64,000 nt of DNA from Oxalicibacterium solurbis (GCF_014635845.1 NZ_BMDP01000001.1:744001-808000); one strand, 5' to 3'; counted from the first letter of the stretch, positions 54,941-61,946 are shown. The notes: a model not told the origin generated them from the letters alone. Translations and numbers: made by a program.

Positions 54941-56143
54941 ATGGAATTCAGCCAGTATGCCGTCGACAACCTGATGTACATCACCAACCGCCCACAGCTC
55001 GTCTGCGTCGAAGGGCAAGGCATGTGGCTGACCGATAACAACGGCAAGCGCTATCTCGACTACCTGCAAGGCTGGGCCGTCAACTGCCTCGGCCATTCGC
55101 CGCAATGCATCCAGGATGCGCTGAACGCGCAGGTGAAGAAGTTGATCAATCCGTCGCCCGCGTTCTACAACGAACCGTCGATCAAGCTGGCCACGCTGCT
55201 GACCGATCACTCCTGCTTCGATCGCGTGTTCTTCGCCAACAGCGGTGCCGAAGCGAACGAAGGCGCCTTCAAGCTCGCGCGCAAATGGGGCAAGGTCAAC
55301 AAGAACGCCGCCGGCGAAAACCGCTACGAGATCATCACCTTCGACCACAGCTTCCACGGCCGCACGATCGCCGCCATGTCCGCCAGCGGCAAGGCCGGCT
55401 GGGACACGATCTTCGCACCGCAGGTGCCCGGCTTCCACAAGGCCACACTGAACGACATCGCCAGCGTCGAAAAGCTGATCACCGACAAGACCGTTGCCGT
55501 GATGCTGGAACCGGTGCAAGGCGAAGCCGGCGTCATTCCCGCCACGCGCGAATTCATGCAGGCATTGCGCACACTGACGAAGCAGCACAACCTGCTGCTG
55601 ATCGCCGATGAAGTGCAGACCGGCATGGGCCGTTGCGGCGAGATGTTCGCCTACCAACTTTCCGGTATCGAACCGGACATCATGACGCTGGGAAAAGGCA
55701 TCGGCGGCGGTGTGCCGCTAGCCGCACTGCTGGCGAAAGAAGAAATCGCCATCTTCGAAGCAGGTGAACAAGGCGGCACCTACAACGGCAATCCGCTGAT
55801 GACAGCCGTCGGCGTCGCCGTCGCCGAAACGCTGATCGCGCCCGGCTTCCTGCAATCGGTGAAGGACAAGGGCGATTACCTCGGCCGCGAACTGACAAAA
55901 CTGTCCGACAAGCACGGCCTGGCCGGCGAACGCGGCGAAGGCTTGCTGCGCGCACTGAAACTCGGCAAGGATATCGGCCCGCAGATCGTCGACAAGGCAC
56001 GCGATCTGCAACCGGTCGGCCTGCTGCTGAATTCGCCGCGCCCCGACCTGCTGCGCTTCATGCCGTCGCTGAATGTGACGACCGAGGAACTGGATCAGAT
56101 GATCGCACTCTTATCCGGTGTGTTGACCGATCTGGATTGCTGA
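54941..56143 (+). CDS. argD: Acetylornithine transaminase-type class III aminotransferase
   Basis: PLP enzyme of 400 residues from the ATG at 54941, which has AGGAGT 7 nt upstream. Features are [76 protein letters not shown] and the PLP lysine in [19 protein letters not shown]. It is of the acetylornithine/succinylornithine/GABA type; ArgD is the most likely assignment but the exact substrate cannot be fixed from sequence alone. A terminator and a short Arg-rich frame upstream suggest attenuation. The NlpC/P60 lipoprotein gene follows 4 bp later. Confidence 0.85.
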   Translation: MEFSQYAVDNLMYITNRPQLVCVEGQGMWLTDNNGKRYLDYLQGWAVNCLGHSPQCIQDALNAQVKKLINPSPAFYNEPSIKLATLLTDHSCFDRVFFANSGAEANEGAFKLARKWGKVNKNAAGENRYEIITFDHSFHGRTIAAMSASGKAGWDTIFAPQVPGFHKATLNDIASVEKLITDKTVAVMLEPVQGEAGVIPATREFMQALRTLTKQHNLLLIADEVQTGMGRCGEMFAYQLSGIEPDIMTLGKGIGGGVPLAALLAKEEIAIFEAGEQGGTYNGNPLMTAVGVAVAETLIAPGFLQSVKDKGDYLGRELTKLSDKHGLAGERGEGLLRALKLGKDIGPQIVDKARDLQPVGLLLNSPRPDLLRFMPSLNVTTEELDQMIALLSGVLTDLDC

Positions 56144-56147
56144 CCCG

Positions 56148-56648
56148 ATGACATTCACGACCGCCCTGCTCCGCCTGCGCGCCACGCTATTGAGCATGGC
56201 GGTCGCACTCCTCATCACCGCTTGCGGCACTGCGCCGCTGGCACCACCGCCCGACACACCGGAAGTCGCCAGCAAGCGCGACGACATCATCTTCTTTTCG
56301 ATCAGCCTGCTCGATACCGGCTATCGCTTCGGCGGCAAGAATCCGGAAGCGGGACTGGATTGCAGCGGCATGGTGTCCTATGTTTTTCGGGAAGCGGCAG
56401 GCTTGCGCGTAACCGGTAGCGCGGCCGACATCGCCAAGCGCGGACGCGAAATCGAAAAGCGCGACCTGCGCCCCGGCGATCTCGTCTTTTTCAATACGCT
56501 AGGCCGCTCGTTCTCGCATGTCGGCATTTACATCGGAGACGGGAAGTTCATCCATGCACCTTCGAGCCGCGGCAAGGTGCGTATCGAGCGCATGGACAAT
56601 CGCTACTTTGCGAAACGTTTTGAGATGGCACGGACGTATTTGTACTGA
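56148..56648 (+). CDS. C40 family peptidase (NlpC/P60) lipoprotein
   Basis: Predicted cell-wall peptidase of 166 residues. A lipoprotein signal ends at ITAC (Cys26). The NlpC/P60 domain has Cys72 in GLDCSGMVSYVF, His124 in FSHVGIYIGDG and His136 in FIHAPSS as catalytic triad, and LRPGDLVFF before the first His. It should cut D-Glu-Dap bonds in peptidoglycan in the periplasm. It follows the aminotransferase gene by 4 bp, so it is probably co-transcribed, although no functional link is obvious. Confidence 0.92.
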   Translation: MTFTTALLRLRATLLSMAVALLITACGTAPLAPPPDTPEVASKRDDIIFFSISLLDTGYRFGGKNPEAGLDCSGMVSYVFREAAGLRVTGSAADIAKRGREIEKRDLRPGDLVFFNTLGRSFSHVGIYIGDGKFIHAPSSRGKVRIERMDNRYFAKRFEMARTYLY

Positions 56649-56715
56649 ATCTTCAACTTCTCCACAGCTTTAACGTCGTAAAACCCGCGTCAACACCTTG
56701 GTCGCGGATAACAGG

Positions 56716-57114
56716 CTAGCCGGCATAGTTGAGTTGCCAGGAAACGCCAAACCGGTCGTTGATCCAGCCGAACCGCTGACTGAAACCGTAATTGTCCAGC
56801 GGCATCAGAACGCCGCCATCCTTCGACAAGATACCGAAGACGTGCTCCAGCTCGGCCACCGAATCGAATTCCACGAAAATGGAACTGGAGGGCGTGAAAG
56901 AAAAATTGTGCTTGACCGGACTATCCGAACACATGAACTCCCGACCGCAAAGCGTGAATACTGCAACCTTGATCGTCCCTGCCAGCCCCAGCCCGTCCTG
57001 GGTATAACGTTCGACCTGCAACATGCCGGAATCAGGAAACGTCGCGAAATACAAATCCAGTGCAGCCTGCGCATTACCGTCCTGAAACATCAGAAATGGT
57101 TTGACTGTCGCCAT
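56716..57114 (-). CDS. VOC/PhnB-like (3-demethylubiquinone-9 3-methyltransferase fold) protein
   Basis: Protein of 132 residues with the PhnB-type glyoxalase/VOC fold: VKPFLMFQDGNAQAALDLYFATFPDS, FTLCGREFMCSDSPVKHNFSFTPSSSIFVE in parts, and a C-terminal NDRFGVSWQLNYAG. The annotation as methyltransferase in databases is historical. It is the last of three minus-strand genes (DUF1971 remnant, YdeI-like, this one), 29 bp behind the YdeI-like gene. Confidence 0.88.
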   Translation of the reverse strand: MATVKPFLMFQDGNAQAALDLYFATFPDSGMLQVERYTQDGLGLAGTIKVAVFTLCGREFMCSDSPVKHNFSFTPSSSIFVEFDSVAELEHVFGILSKDGGVLMPLDNYGFSQRFGWINDRFGVSWQLNYAG

Positions 57115-57143
57115 AAGAAGAATCTCCTGAATAGCCGGCTACC

Positions 57144-57695
57144 CTAGTCTGCTGCCTTGGGAGCGCTGAACGCCTTGCTGTAGTAACCGGACGAATCAAA
57201 ACAACAAACCCGCAGCTTGCCGGAAGAAAGCATGCTGCAGGCATTGCTGATCCGTTGCGCACGCGTCCTGGCCTGCTTCGCTGAAGTAATCCAATGTATC
57301 CAGTCCAGGCGCGCGATCGTCGTGGTCTCGTTCCAGCCAGCCAAAGCCTCAGGCGAAACGTCCAATGCCTGCTGCAGGTCCGATGGGACTTCCGGCTCAG
57401 GTTCGCGTTCCACGGGCGTCACCTCAAACATCGCGACATCTCCGGCATGCATGCCGGCAGCATCGAGCAACTCCTGATCTAACCGCAACCAGTGACTGCG
57501 CTTCCCATCCGGTTCCAGCGTCGCCTGGAAAGCATAACCGTTGACAGTGCCATCCACGGTCGTCCTTCCGCGCCGGGGAAGTGTGGCACTGACATTCTTG
57601 GGAAGAACTACGAAAGCCCAGCAATCGTCGCCGCCCGATGTGGCCGGATGGAGCAGTCTTGCTTCGAATCGGGATGGTGCATTCACTTTCGTCAT
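57144..57695 (-). CDS. YdeI/OmpD-associated family protein with DUF1905 domain
   Basis: Protein of 183 residues from the ATG at 57695 (MTKVNAPSRFEARLLHP). The N-terminal half is DUF1905: CWAFVVLPKNVSATLPRRGRTTVDGTVNG in parts, then GKRSHWLRLDQELLDAAGM. The C-terminal part has the YdeI/OmdA helix LDWIHWITSAKQARTRAQRISNACSMLSSGKLR in parts. The function of the combination is unknown. It starts 11 bp after the stop of the truncated DUF1971 frame, which shows that an intact DUF1971-YdeI-PhnB operon was once here. Confidence 0.87.
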   Translation of the reverse strand: MTKVNAPSRFEARLLHPATSGGDDCWAFVVLPKNVSATLPRRGRTTVDGTVNGYAFQATLEPDGKRSHWLRLDQELLDAAGMHAGDVAMFEVTPVEREPEPEVPSDLQQALDVSPEALAGWNETTTIARLDWIHWITSAKQARTRAQRISNACSMLSSGKLRVCCFDSSGYYSKAFSAPKAAD

Positions 57696-57705
57696 CGCAA
57701 GGCAA

Positions 57706-57918
57706 TTACTGATGGAATTCAACGTAAAACCGCATCTTACCAAGCGGCTTCACTTCATGAAAAACGGTGGGCTCAACAACACCGAAAACGGATTTATCAA
57801 GAATGATGCCTTCCGGTTTCGGTTCATTGATCGTGTACTGCAACTGGCCTTCAAGCACCACTATTTTTTCCCATACCGACTCTTTGGTCTGATGTGCATG
57901 AAGAAAATGCGTTGCTGA
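57706..57918 (-). pseudogene. C-terminal fragment of a DUF1971 (YeaR-like) gene, left flank of the integron
   Basis: The minus-strand frame from 57918 to the TAA at 57706 reads HAHQTKESVWEKIVVLEG, then LQYTINEPKPEG, then VFGVVEPTVFHEVKPLGKMR and FYVEFHQ, which is the C-terminal two-thirds of a DUF1971 cupin-like protein (YeaR/TehB-like family). The N-terminal third is missing: a TGA is in frame at 57919-57921 and no start is present. The missing part has a counterpart on the other side of the integron at 61655-61774, but the overlap of the two is not identical. Confidence 0.8.
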
Positions 57919-58071
57919 TCAGCTGTGATTTCCTTGCTCTGGGGGTGATCCTTGTCGTTCTTGCTGCATCATGCGCCCACAACTCACATACTGAGCCAAG
58001 CGGAAATTGATCAGTCTCTGAGTCGATACCGACAAACGGGAAAAACAAAGGATTGAATAGCCAATGCCGCA
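57919..58071 (-). other. 153-bp remnant between the last attC and the DUF1971 fragment
   Basis: No recognisable gene. A minus-strand frame starts with GTG at 58072 directly at the attC end (V-R-H-W-L-F-N-P) and runs 73 codons into the DUF1971 fragment in another frame; it looks like a decayed or truncated last cassette. Confidence 0.45.
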
Positions 58072-58146
58072 CCCTAACGTTGGAGGTAAGGGGCCGGCTG
58101 GAGGCGGCACGCCGGAAGACGGTCCCGCTTGACCGAAGGGTTAGCT
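58072..58146 (-). other. attC site e (75 bp), end of the DMP19-like cassette
   Basis: On the minus strand: R-double-prime AGCTAAC (58146-58140) containing the stop codon of the cassette gene, L region CCTTCGGTCAAGCGGGA, central imperfect stem CTTCCGGCGTGCCGCC / GGCCGG, and R-prime GTTAGGG (58078-58072). It is the shorter variant of the four-copy family, nearly identical to the attC at 59118-59193. Confidence 0.88.
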
Positions 58147-58737
58147 GTCTTTATACAGTTTGTGATGGGCTGCATATACCGCGCATTTCTCTGTCAGCTG
58201 ATCTGTATCTGCGTAGAACGCCTTATCAAGTACGTCGAGCTTCCCCCAGGCGGGGTGAGAATCGTTGCCCAAGGTTGGCATTAATTTTTGCCGCCCGGAC
58301 TGATCAGTTGGAACTGGAAGGTCTCCAAACAGAACTTCTTTCGCCTGTGCCAACAACCCCGCAGTCTTCTCTGCCCCAAACTCAAATAACCCATCAAGCG
58401 CAAGGCCGTATAACTCACCACTACTATTTGAGAAATATTGCTCAAACCCACCGTTGTATACCTCGCCCATTAGGCAGGACACGGCATAGTAGGTCTTTTC
58501 CGCGTGACTAAGGCCACCAATACCCTCTGGGGTTTTGTAAATTCGGTCAATCAGCGCAAGCCAGTATTTCCGCTCGGCACTATTTTCGTGCTCGCGCTCA
58601 CGTTCCCTTCGTTTTTTCCCTTCCTCGATTCTTCCTCGAAAGCCACCTTTGCATGGCATACACAGCCCATCGTTTTTAGCCGCTGTCTCTGGGAGGATTT
58701 GTGCCCCGCATTGAGGGCAAGGTACGCGCAAGGTCAT
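58141..58737 (-). CDS. Cassette 5: zinc-ribbon plus DMP19/DUF4375-like protein
   Basis: Protein of 198 residues. The N-terminus has a zinc ribbon (Cys7, Cys10, Cys26, Cys29), then a Glu/Arg-rich helix (RIEEGKKRREREREHENSAE). The C-terminal 145 residues match the DMP19 (DUF4375) domain: YYAVSCLMGEVYNGGFEQYFSNSSGELYGLAL in parts. DMP19 of Neisseria is an acidic DNA mimic that binds a repressor and HU. The stop lies inside the R box of the attC. No Shine-Dalgarno is seen; the ATG is 9 nt from the preceding attC core. Confidence 0.85.
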   Translation of the reverse strand: MTLRVPCPQCGAQILPETAAKNDGLCMPCKGGFRGRIEEGKKRREREREHENSAERKYWLALIDRIYKTPEGIGGLSHAEKTYYAVSCLMGEVYNGGFEQYFSNSSGELYGLALDGLFEFGAEKTAGLLAQAKEVLFGDLPVPTDQSGRQKLMPTLGNDSHPAWGKLDVLDKAFYADTDQLTEKCAVYAAHHKLYKDS

Positions 58738-58744
58738 TGGGGAC

Positions 58745-58837
58745 AGCTAACGTTGGAGGTAAGGGGCTGCGGCGCGAAAACGACTGCCCGGAGAAACCAC
58801 GCCGATTCCGCAGTCCCGCTTGACCGAAGGGTTAGGA
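58745..58837 (-). other. attC site d (93 bp), end of the 79-residue cassette
   Basis: Minus strand: R-double-prime TCCTAAC (58837-58831), CCTTCGGTCAAGCGGGACTGCGG, and at the other end CCGCAGCCCCTTACCTCC and R-prime GTTAGCT (58751-58745). It is the longer variant of the family, nearly identical to the attC at 59669-59761. Confidence 0.88.
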
Positions 58838-58870
58838 GTTGTAGAGGCAAATGGTATTGGTATTGGTATT

Positions 58871-59110
58871 TCAGGTTAAAGAAGATCGAACGATCTGCAA
58901 GTTTTTGATGGCGGATTTCTGATCACCAACGCTATAGCTTTTATATGCCGCTCGAACAGCCCCAATGAATTGATTGTCAAGATTCAACAGTTTTAGGAGT
59001 CGTGTTATTTCGTCAAATGCAGCGTCAAGCGTCATTTCCGTATCAGCGGGGAACCGGTCTGGCGCTTTTAGTATTACAAAGCTTATAAGGTCACGGAGCT
59101 CGTCCTTCAT
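58871..59110 (-). CDS. Cassette 4: hypothetical 79-residue protein
   Basis: Small soluble protein, mostly helical (MKDELRDLISFVILKAPD at the start, FDEITRLLKLLNLDNQFIG in the middle). I do not recognise it. The ATG at 59110 is preceded by AGGAG 6 nt upstream, and this Shine-Dalgarno lies inside the R-prime box (GTTAGGA) of the attC of the preceding cassette, so the recombination site supplies the ribosome-binding site. It is the fourth cassette from attI. Confidence 0.65.
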   Translation of the reverse strand: MKDELRDLISFVILKAPDRFPADTEMTLDAAFDEITRLLKLLNLDNQFIGAVRAAYKSYSVGDQKSAIKNLQIVRSSLT

Positions 59111-59117
59111 CCAATAC

Positions 59118-59193
59118 TCCTAACGTTGGAGGTAAGGGGGCCGGCTGAAGGCGGCACGCCGGAAGACGATCCCGCTTGACCGAAGGGTTAGGC
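59118..59193 (-). other. attC site c (76 bp), end of the DUF4262 cassette
   Basis: Minus strand: R-double-prime GCCTAAC (59193-59187), CCTTCGGTCAAGCGGGA, central stem around CTTCCGGCGTGCCGCC, CCTTACCTCCAAC and R-prime GTTAGGA (59124-59118). It is the shorter variant of the family. Confidence 0.9.
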
Positions 59194-59658
59194 AGATTGT
59201 TCATGGTTTCCCAGAACAGATTGCCAAGATACAAAGTTTGATGGTGCGCCCTCTTGCCACGGGAACAGACCTTCATTGCTAGGCCATACGCACTGAACTA
59301 AAGGAAAGTTATTGCCTTCGTAGTACCAACGAGCAAAGCCTACATGGCTTTGATAGTGAGCTTTATCGACATTGACTAAAACACAGTCGAAATCTGTTAT
59401 TAAACCTGGATAGTTATCGCCGGGAGAAATGCTTTGACCAGCTTTCAAATTACGGGCAATTTCATTTGCCATTGAGTGCATTAGTTTTGCATCTAGGCCA
59501 ATGATGAGTACTTCTGGGTGATTGAAAGTTTCGAAGAGTCCGACTGTGAATCCATGGGGCGGATGAGTTTCATCCTCCATGACACTAACGAAATGCCATC
59601 CAAACTTTGCAATGTCATCGAGTACTTTTTGCTCGGCTTTGTCATGAGCGATGCGCAT
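59188..59658 (-). CDS. Cassette 3: DUF4262 domain protein
   Basis: Protein of 156 residues matching DUF4262: KFGWHFVSVMEDETHPPHGFTVGLFETFNHPEVLIIGLD in parts, then GDNYPGLITDFDCVLVNVD, then FARWYYEGNNFPLVQCVWPSNEGLFPWQEG. The family is common in cassettes and often found in toxin or immunity neighbourhoods, but no activity is established to my knowledge. Its stop codon is in the attC R-double-prime box. The ATG is 10-11 nt from the upstream attC core and there is no clear Shine-Dalgarno. Confidence 0.88.
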   Translation of the reverse strand: MRIAHDKAEQKVLDDIAKFGWHFVSVMEDETHPPHGFTVGLFETFNHPEVLIIGLDAKLMHSMANEIARNLKAGQSISPGDNYPGLITDFDCVLVNVDKAHYQSHVGFARWYYEGNNFPLVQCVWPSNEGLFPWQEGAPSNFVSWQSVLGNHEQSA

Positions 59659-59668
59659 AGGGATGTAT

Positions 59669-59761
59669 GCTTAACGTTGGAGGTAAGGGGCTGCGGCGCG
59701 AAAGAGACTGACCGGAGAAACCACGCCGGTCCCGCAGTCCCTCTTGACCGAAGTGTTATGC
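59669..59761 (-). other. attC site b (93 bp), end of the DUF6173-like cassette
   Basis: Minus strand: R-double-prime GCATAAC (59761-59755), ACTTCGGTCAAGAGGGACTGCGG, and at the other end CCGCAGCCCCTTACCTCC and R-prime GTTAAGC (59675-59669). It is the longer variant of the family, with two base changes in the first half compared with site d. Confidence 0.88.
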
Positions 59762-60139
59762 CTTCTGTGCGTCATATTCTGCCCAGCTTGAAAACCCAAT
59801 TGGCCGTTTAGGTTGGCTCAGATTTTCTCGTTTCAAAGCAACGAGCAAGATGCTGATTTGCGACACGTGCTGGATTAGCTCAACGGCCTCTCCATTTTCA
59901 TTCTTTCCTCGAAACGAAATCAGAGAAGGGTTCCAGTACCCGATATCGTCAATGTGGAAAGTAACGGATTGACCGAAACTGACTAGCCGTGCACCTACCT
60001 CATGATTTTCATCCAGAGAGCGGTGAAAATTGTTTATCCACTGAATCAAACGCCTGTGAAATTCATCCGCAAGGTTGTGGTCCTTAGGCGGCATTAAGTG
60101 TGCCGGATTAAATCGCGGCATTAAATTATCGATGTCCAT
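59756..60139 (-). CDS. Cassette 2: DUF6173-like hypothetical protein
   Basis: Protein of 127 residues. The segment EFHRRLIQWINNFHRSLDENHEVGARLVSFGQSVTFHIDDIGYWNPSLISF, seen in parts, and VELIQHVSQISILLVALKRE resemble a family I recall as DUF6173, ending KRPIGFSSWAEYDAQKA. The function is unknown. It is one of the two cassettes with a good Shine-Dalgarno (AAGGAAAGG before the ATG at 60139). The stop lies in the attC end box. Confidence 0.75.
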   Translation of the reverse strand: MDIDNLMPRFNPAHLMPPKDHNLADEFHRRLIQWINNFHRSLDENHEVGARLVSFGQSVTFHIDDIGYWNPSLISFRGKNENGEAVELIQHVSQISILLVALKRENLSQPKRPIGFSSWAEYDAQKA

Positions 60140-60156
60140 GCACCTTTCCTTCTAAG

Positions 60157-60216
60157 GCATAACGCCTGAATTAAGCCGCGCCGCGAAGCGGTGTCGGCTT
60201 GAATGAATTGTTAGGC
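60157..60216 (-). other. attC site a (60 bp, classic type), end of cassette 1
   Basis: Minus strand: R-double-prime GCCTAAC (60216-60210), AATTCATTCAAGCCG, central stem CGCCGCG region, GGCTTAATTCAGGC and R-prime GTTATGC (60163-60157). It is unlike the four-copy family and like the ectopic attC at 37076-37138. Confidence 0.92.
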
Positions 60217-60497
60217 CTGCTCATACAGCCGCAAGCCGCATTTGCCGCACCAGTGACCAGATGCAAGGGGTGCTTTGCAGCGAGGGCATGGAAAACGTGC
60301 CAAGCGAAACGCCAGACAGCCCCAAGCGACAGCCCACAGCAAGATGATAAAAAAAGAAAAAGATTGCCATGAATGATGCTGAGTGTCCGTAGAAGCCAAG
60401 CAATAACACATGCCGCAGGAAAACCGGCAATGAGTCCCACCACAACTGCCCAGTGGCACTGCTTGTAGTTCCGCCATTGTTCGGTATAGAGCGACAT
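60211..60497 (-). CDS. Cassette 1: small membrane protein with C-terminal zinc ribbon, read in two frames
   Basis: The first frame (from ATG 60497: MSLYTEQWRNYKQCHWAVV, GLIAGFPAACVIAWLLRTLS) and the second frame (IILLWAVAWGCLAFRLARF, then CPRCKAPLASGHWCGKCG, ending LRLYEQA at 60211) together look like one protein of about 95 residues with two helices and a CPRC/CGKC zinc ribbon. The frames meet at a run of seven T (minus strand) at 60348-60354, where T-TTT-TTA is the slippery heptamer of classical -1 frameshifting. Without a shift, the first frame runs through attC and ends NNSFKPTPLRGAA at 60171, a tail coded by attC. It may be a mutation, a homopolymer error or programmed slippage. Confidence 0.6.
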
Positions 60498-60502
60498 TGG
60501 AG

Positions 60503-60560
60503 GCCTAACTATATTTAGATCGCCGCATCATATGATCATGGCATTGTCTAAGTCAATAAT
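60503..60560 (-). other. attI recombination site of the integron
   Basis: The R-prime box GTTAGGC (minus, 60509-60503) marks the cassette junction. Upstream on the minus strand are TCTAAATATA directly beside it and TTAGACAA 30 bp further. The same elements occur at the ectopic site at 36186-36242. The first cassette gene starts only 6 bp after the junction. Confidence 0.8.
60527..60556 (-). promoter_or_regulatory. Cassette promoter Pc
   Basis: Minus strand TTGACT (60556-60551), 18-bp spacer, TATGAT (60532-60527). It fires into the cassettes from within attI, with a start expected near 60520, about 11 bp before the junction. Strength should be moderate to good by resemblance to consensus. Confidence 0.75.
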
Positions 60561-60604
60561 GAAACGCACTATGTCATTGAAATATAAGGAGATTTACCAT
60601 AAAC

Positions 60605-60628
60605 ATGGGATTTAGACCGCCTAAATAA
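60605..60628 (+). CDS. Seven-codon upstream frame coupled to intI
   Basis: ATG-GGA-TTT-AGA-CCG-CCT-AAA-TAA (MGFRPPK) stands directly before the intI ATG (TAA at 60626-60628, ATG at 60629). An AAGGAG lies 13 nt before its start, whereas the intI ATG itself has no good Shine-Dalgarno. Translation of intI may depend on reading this mini-frame. The evidence is positional only. Confidence 0.45.
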   Translation: MGFRPPK

Positions 60629-61615
60629 ATGCGTATGACTGATTCCTCACTTGCGCCACCACCTCGCCTTCTGGATCGGGTACGGGAACGGATTCGTGTA
60701 CTGCATTATTCCATTCGAACCGAGAAAGCCTATGCCGATTGGATCAAGCGCTTCATTCTGTTTCACGGCAAGCGGCATCCGCAGGAAATGGGTGCAGAGG
60801 AAATTACTGCTTTTCTGAGTTATCTCGCCGTCGATCGCGGCGTATCGGCCTCCACTCAGAATCAGGCCAAGGCAGCCCTGCTTTTTCTGTACAAGGAAGT
60901 TTTGTGTATCGATCTGCCATGGCTGCAGGATATCGTTACCGCCAAGGCATCGCGCCGCCTGCCAGTCGTACTGACACCGCATGAAGTACGCGATCTTTTG
61001 CATCATCTCGATGGAACGCATTGGCTCGTCGTTTCGCTACTGTATGGAACCGGCATGCGTATCCTGGAAGCGCTGCATCTGCGCGTGAAGGATGTGGAAT
61101 TCGAACGGCGTGAAATCGTCGTTCGCGAAGGAAAGGGCAACAAGGATCGCATTACCGTTTTACCGGAAAATCTGATCATGCCCTTGCAAACACAAATCGA
61201 ACATGCCCGCCTCTTGCATGAATCCGATCTGAAAAAAGGCTTGGGCGAGGTTTGGTTGCCAGATGCCCTGGCAAGGAAATATCCGCGCGCCGCAACCGCT
61301 TGGGGATGGCAATACGTTTTTCCCAGCCCGACACTTTCCACCGATCCGCGCTCGGAAAAAACGCGCCGGCATCACTTGTATGAACAAACTGTCCAGCGCG
61401 CCGTGTCCAGTGCAGCAAAACGAGCAGGAATAACAAAACCCTGCTCTCCACATGTATTGCGACATTCATTTGCCACGCACATGCTGCAAGCCGGCTACGA
61501 CATTCGCACGATTCAGGAATTGCTTGGCCATGCAGACATCAGCACCACGATGATCTACACGCACGTACTGAACAAGGGCGGACGTGGCGTACGCAGTCCG
61601 CTCGATTCCCTTTAG
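60629..61615 (+). CDS. intI: Integron integrase IntI
   Basis: Tyrosine recombinase of 328 residues that inserts and excises cassettes at attI and attC. Catalytic residues are R144 ([17 protein letters not shown]), H275 and R278 ([14 protein letters not shown]), H301 ([10 protein letters not shown]) and Y310. The integron-specific insertion between motifs is present at about residues 213-233 ([21 protein letters not shown]). The N-terminal SAM-like domain begins [26 protein letters not shown] in parts. All residues are intact, so it should be active. It is divergent from its cassettes. I see no LexA box upstream. Confidence 0.96.
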   Translation: MRMTDSSLAPPPRLLDRVRERIRVLHYSIRTEKAYADWIKRFILFHGKRHPQEMGAEEITAFLSYLAVDRGVSASTQNQAKAALLFLYKEVLCIDLPWLQDIVTAKASRRLPVVLTPHEVRDLLHHLDGTHWLVVSLLYGTGMRILEALHLRVKDVEFERREIVVREGKGNKDRITVLPENLIMPLQTQIEHARLLHESDLKKGLGEVWLPDALARKYPRAATAWGWQYVFPSPTLSTDPRSEKTRRHHLYEQTVQRAVSSAAKRAGITKPCSPHVLRHSFATHMLQAGYDIRTIQELLGHADISTTMIYTHVLNKGGRGVRSPLDSL

Positions 61616-61654
61616 GTTCGTCATAGCCATGCAATAAAAAGTGGCACATGCGTC

Positions 61655-61774
61655 AATCTTTGCCCATACCGATTCCTTGGTCTGATGCGCATGCAGAAGA
61701 CCGGCAAGCACACTTTCTGCTGTGAACTCCGGCGTTCTTTTGCAGGGGACAACATTTTTCGGCAATTCCTTCAT
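61655..61774 (-). pseudogene. N-terminal fragment of a DUF1971 gene, right flank of the integron
   Basis: From ATG 61774 the minus strand reads MKELPKNVVPCKRTPEF, then TAESVLAGLLHAHQTKESVW and AKI, the first 40 residues of a DUF1971 protein; then the homology stops and the frame runs on into intergenic sequence. A good Shine-Dalgarno (GGAGGAG) precedes the ATG. The last 14 codons overlap in sequence with the first codons of the left fragment at 57706-57918, with seven base differences, six of them in third codon positions. Confidence 0.82.
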
Positions 61775-61946
61775 GCTCTCCTCCTTCCAGTTGAAGAACA
61801 TACAGCCTATCCGGATGGTTTGTCTTTTCTCTGTCGTTCTACGCATCTTTGGGCTATAAGAAAATTTTCTGTCGTCATGCTAGTTGCTCTTCTGGATGGA
61901 GCGTGTCCAATTTGCATGATTCCATGCAAGAACCAGATTGAGCGCC

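Larger units (their letters stand above)
58072..61615. mobile_element. Chromosomal integron: intI, attI with Pc, five cassettes
   Basis: The unit contains an intact integron integrase gene (+), attI with a Pc promoter at 60503-60556, and five cassettes on the minus strand, each ending in an attC. Four attC sites share one family (end boxes TAACGTTGGAGGTAAGGGG and CGCTTGACCGAAGGGTTAG or close variants); one is a 60-bp classic type. There is no transposase, sulI or qac segment, so this is a sedentary chromosomal integron, not a class 1-3 mobile one. It is flanked by truncated DUF1971 genes. Confidence 0.93.

Noticed and set aside
58849-58868. Three tandem copies of GGTATT
   Set aside because: Short microrepeat between a cassette gene and its attC; too small to interpret.
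60510-60628. LexA/SOS box controlling intI
   Set aside because: I found no CTG-N10-CAG-like sequence in the intI upstream region.
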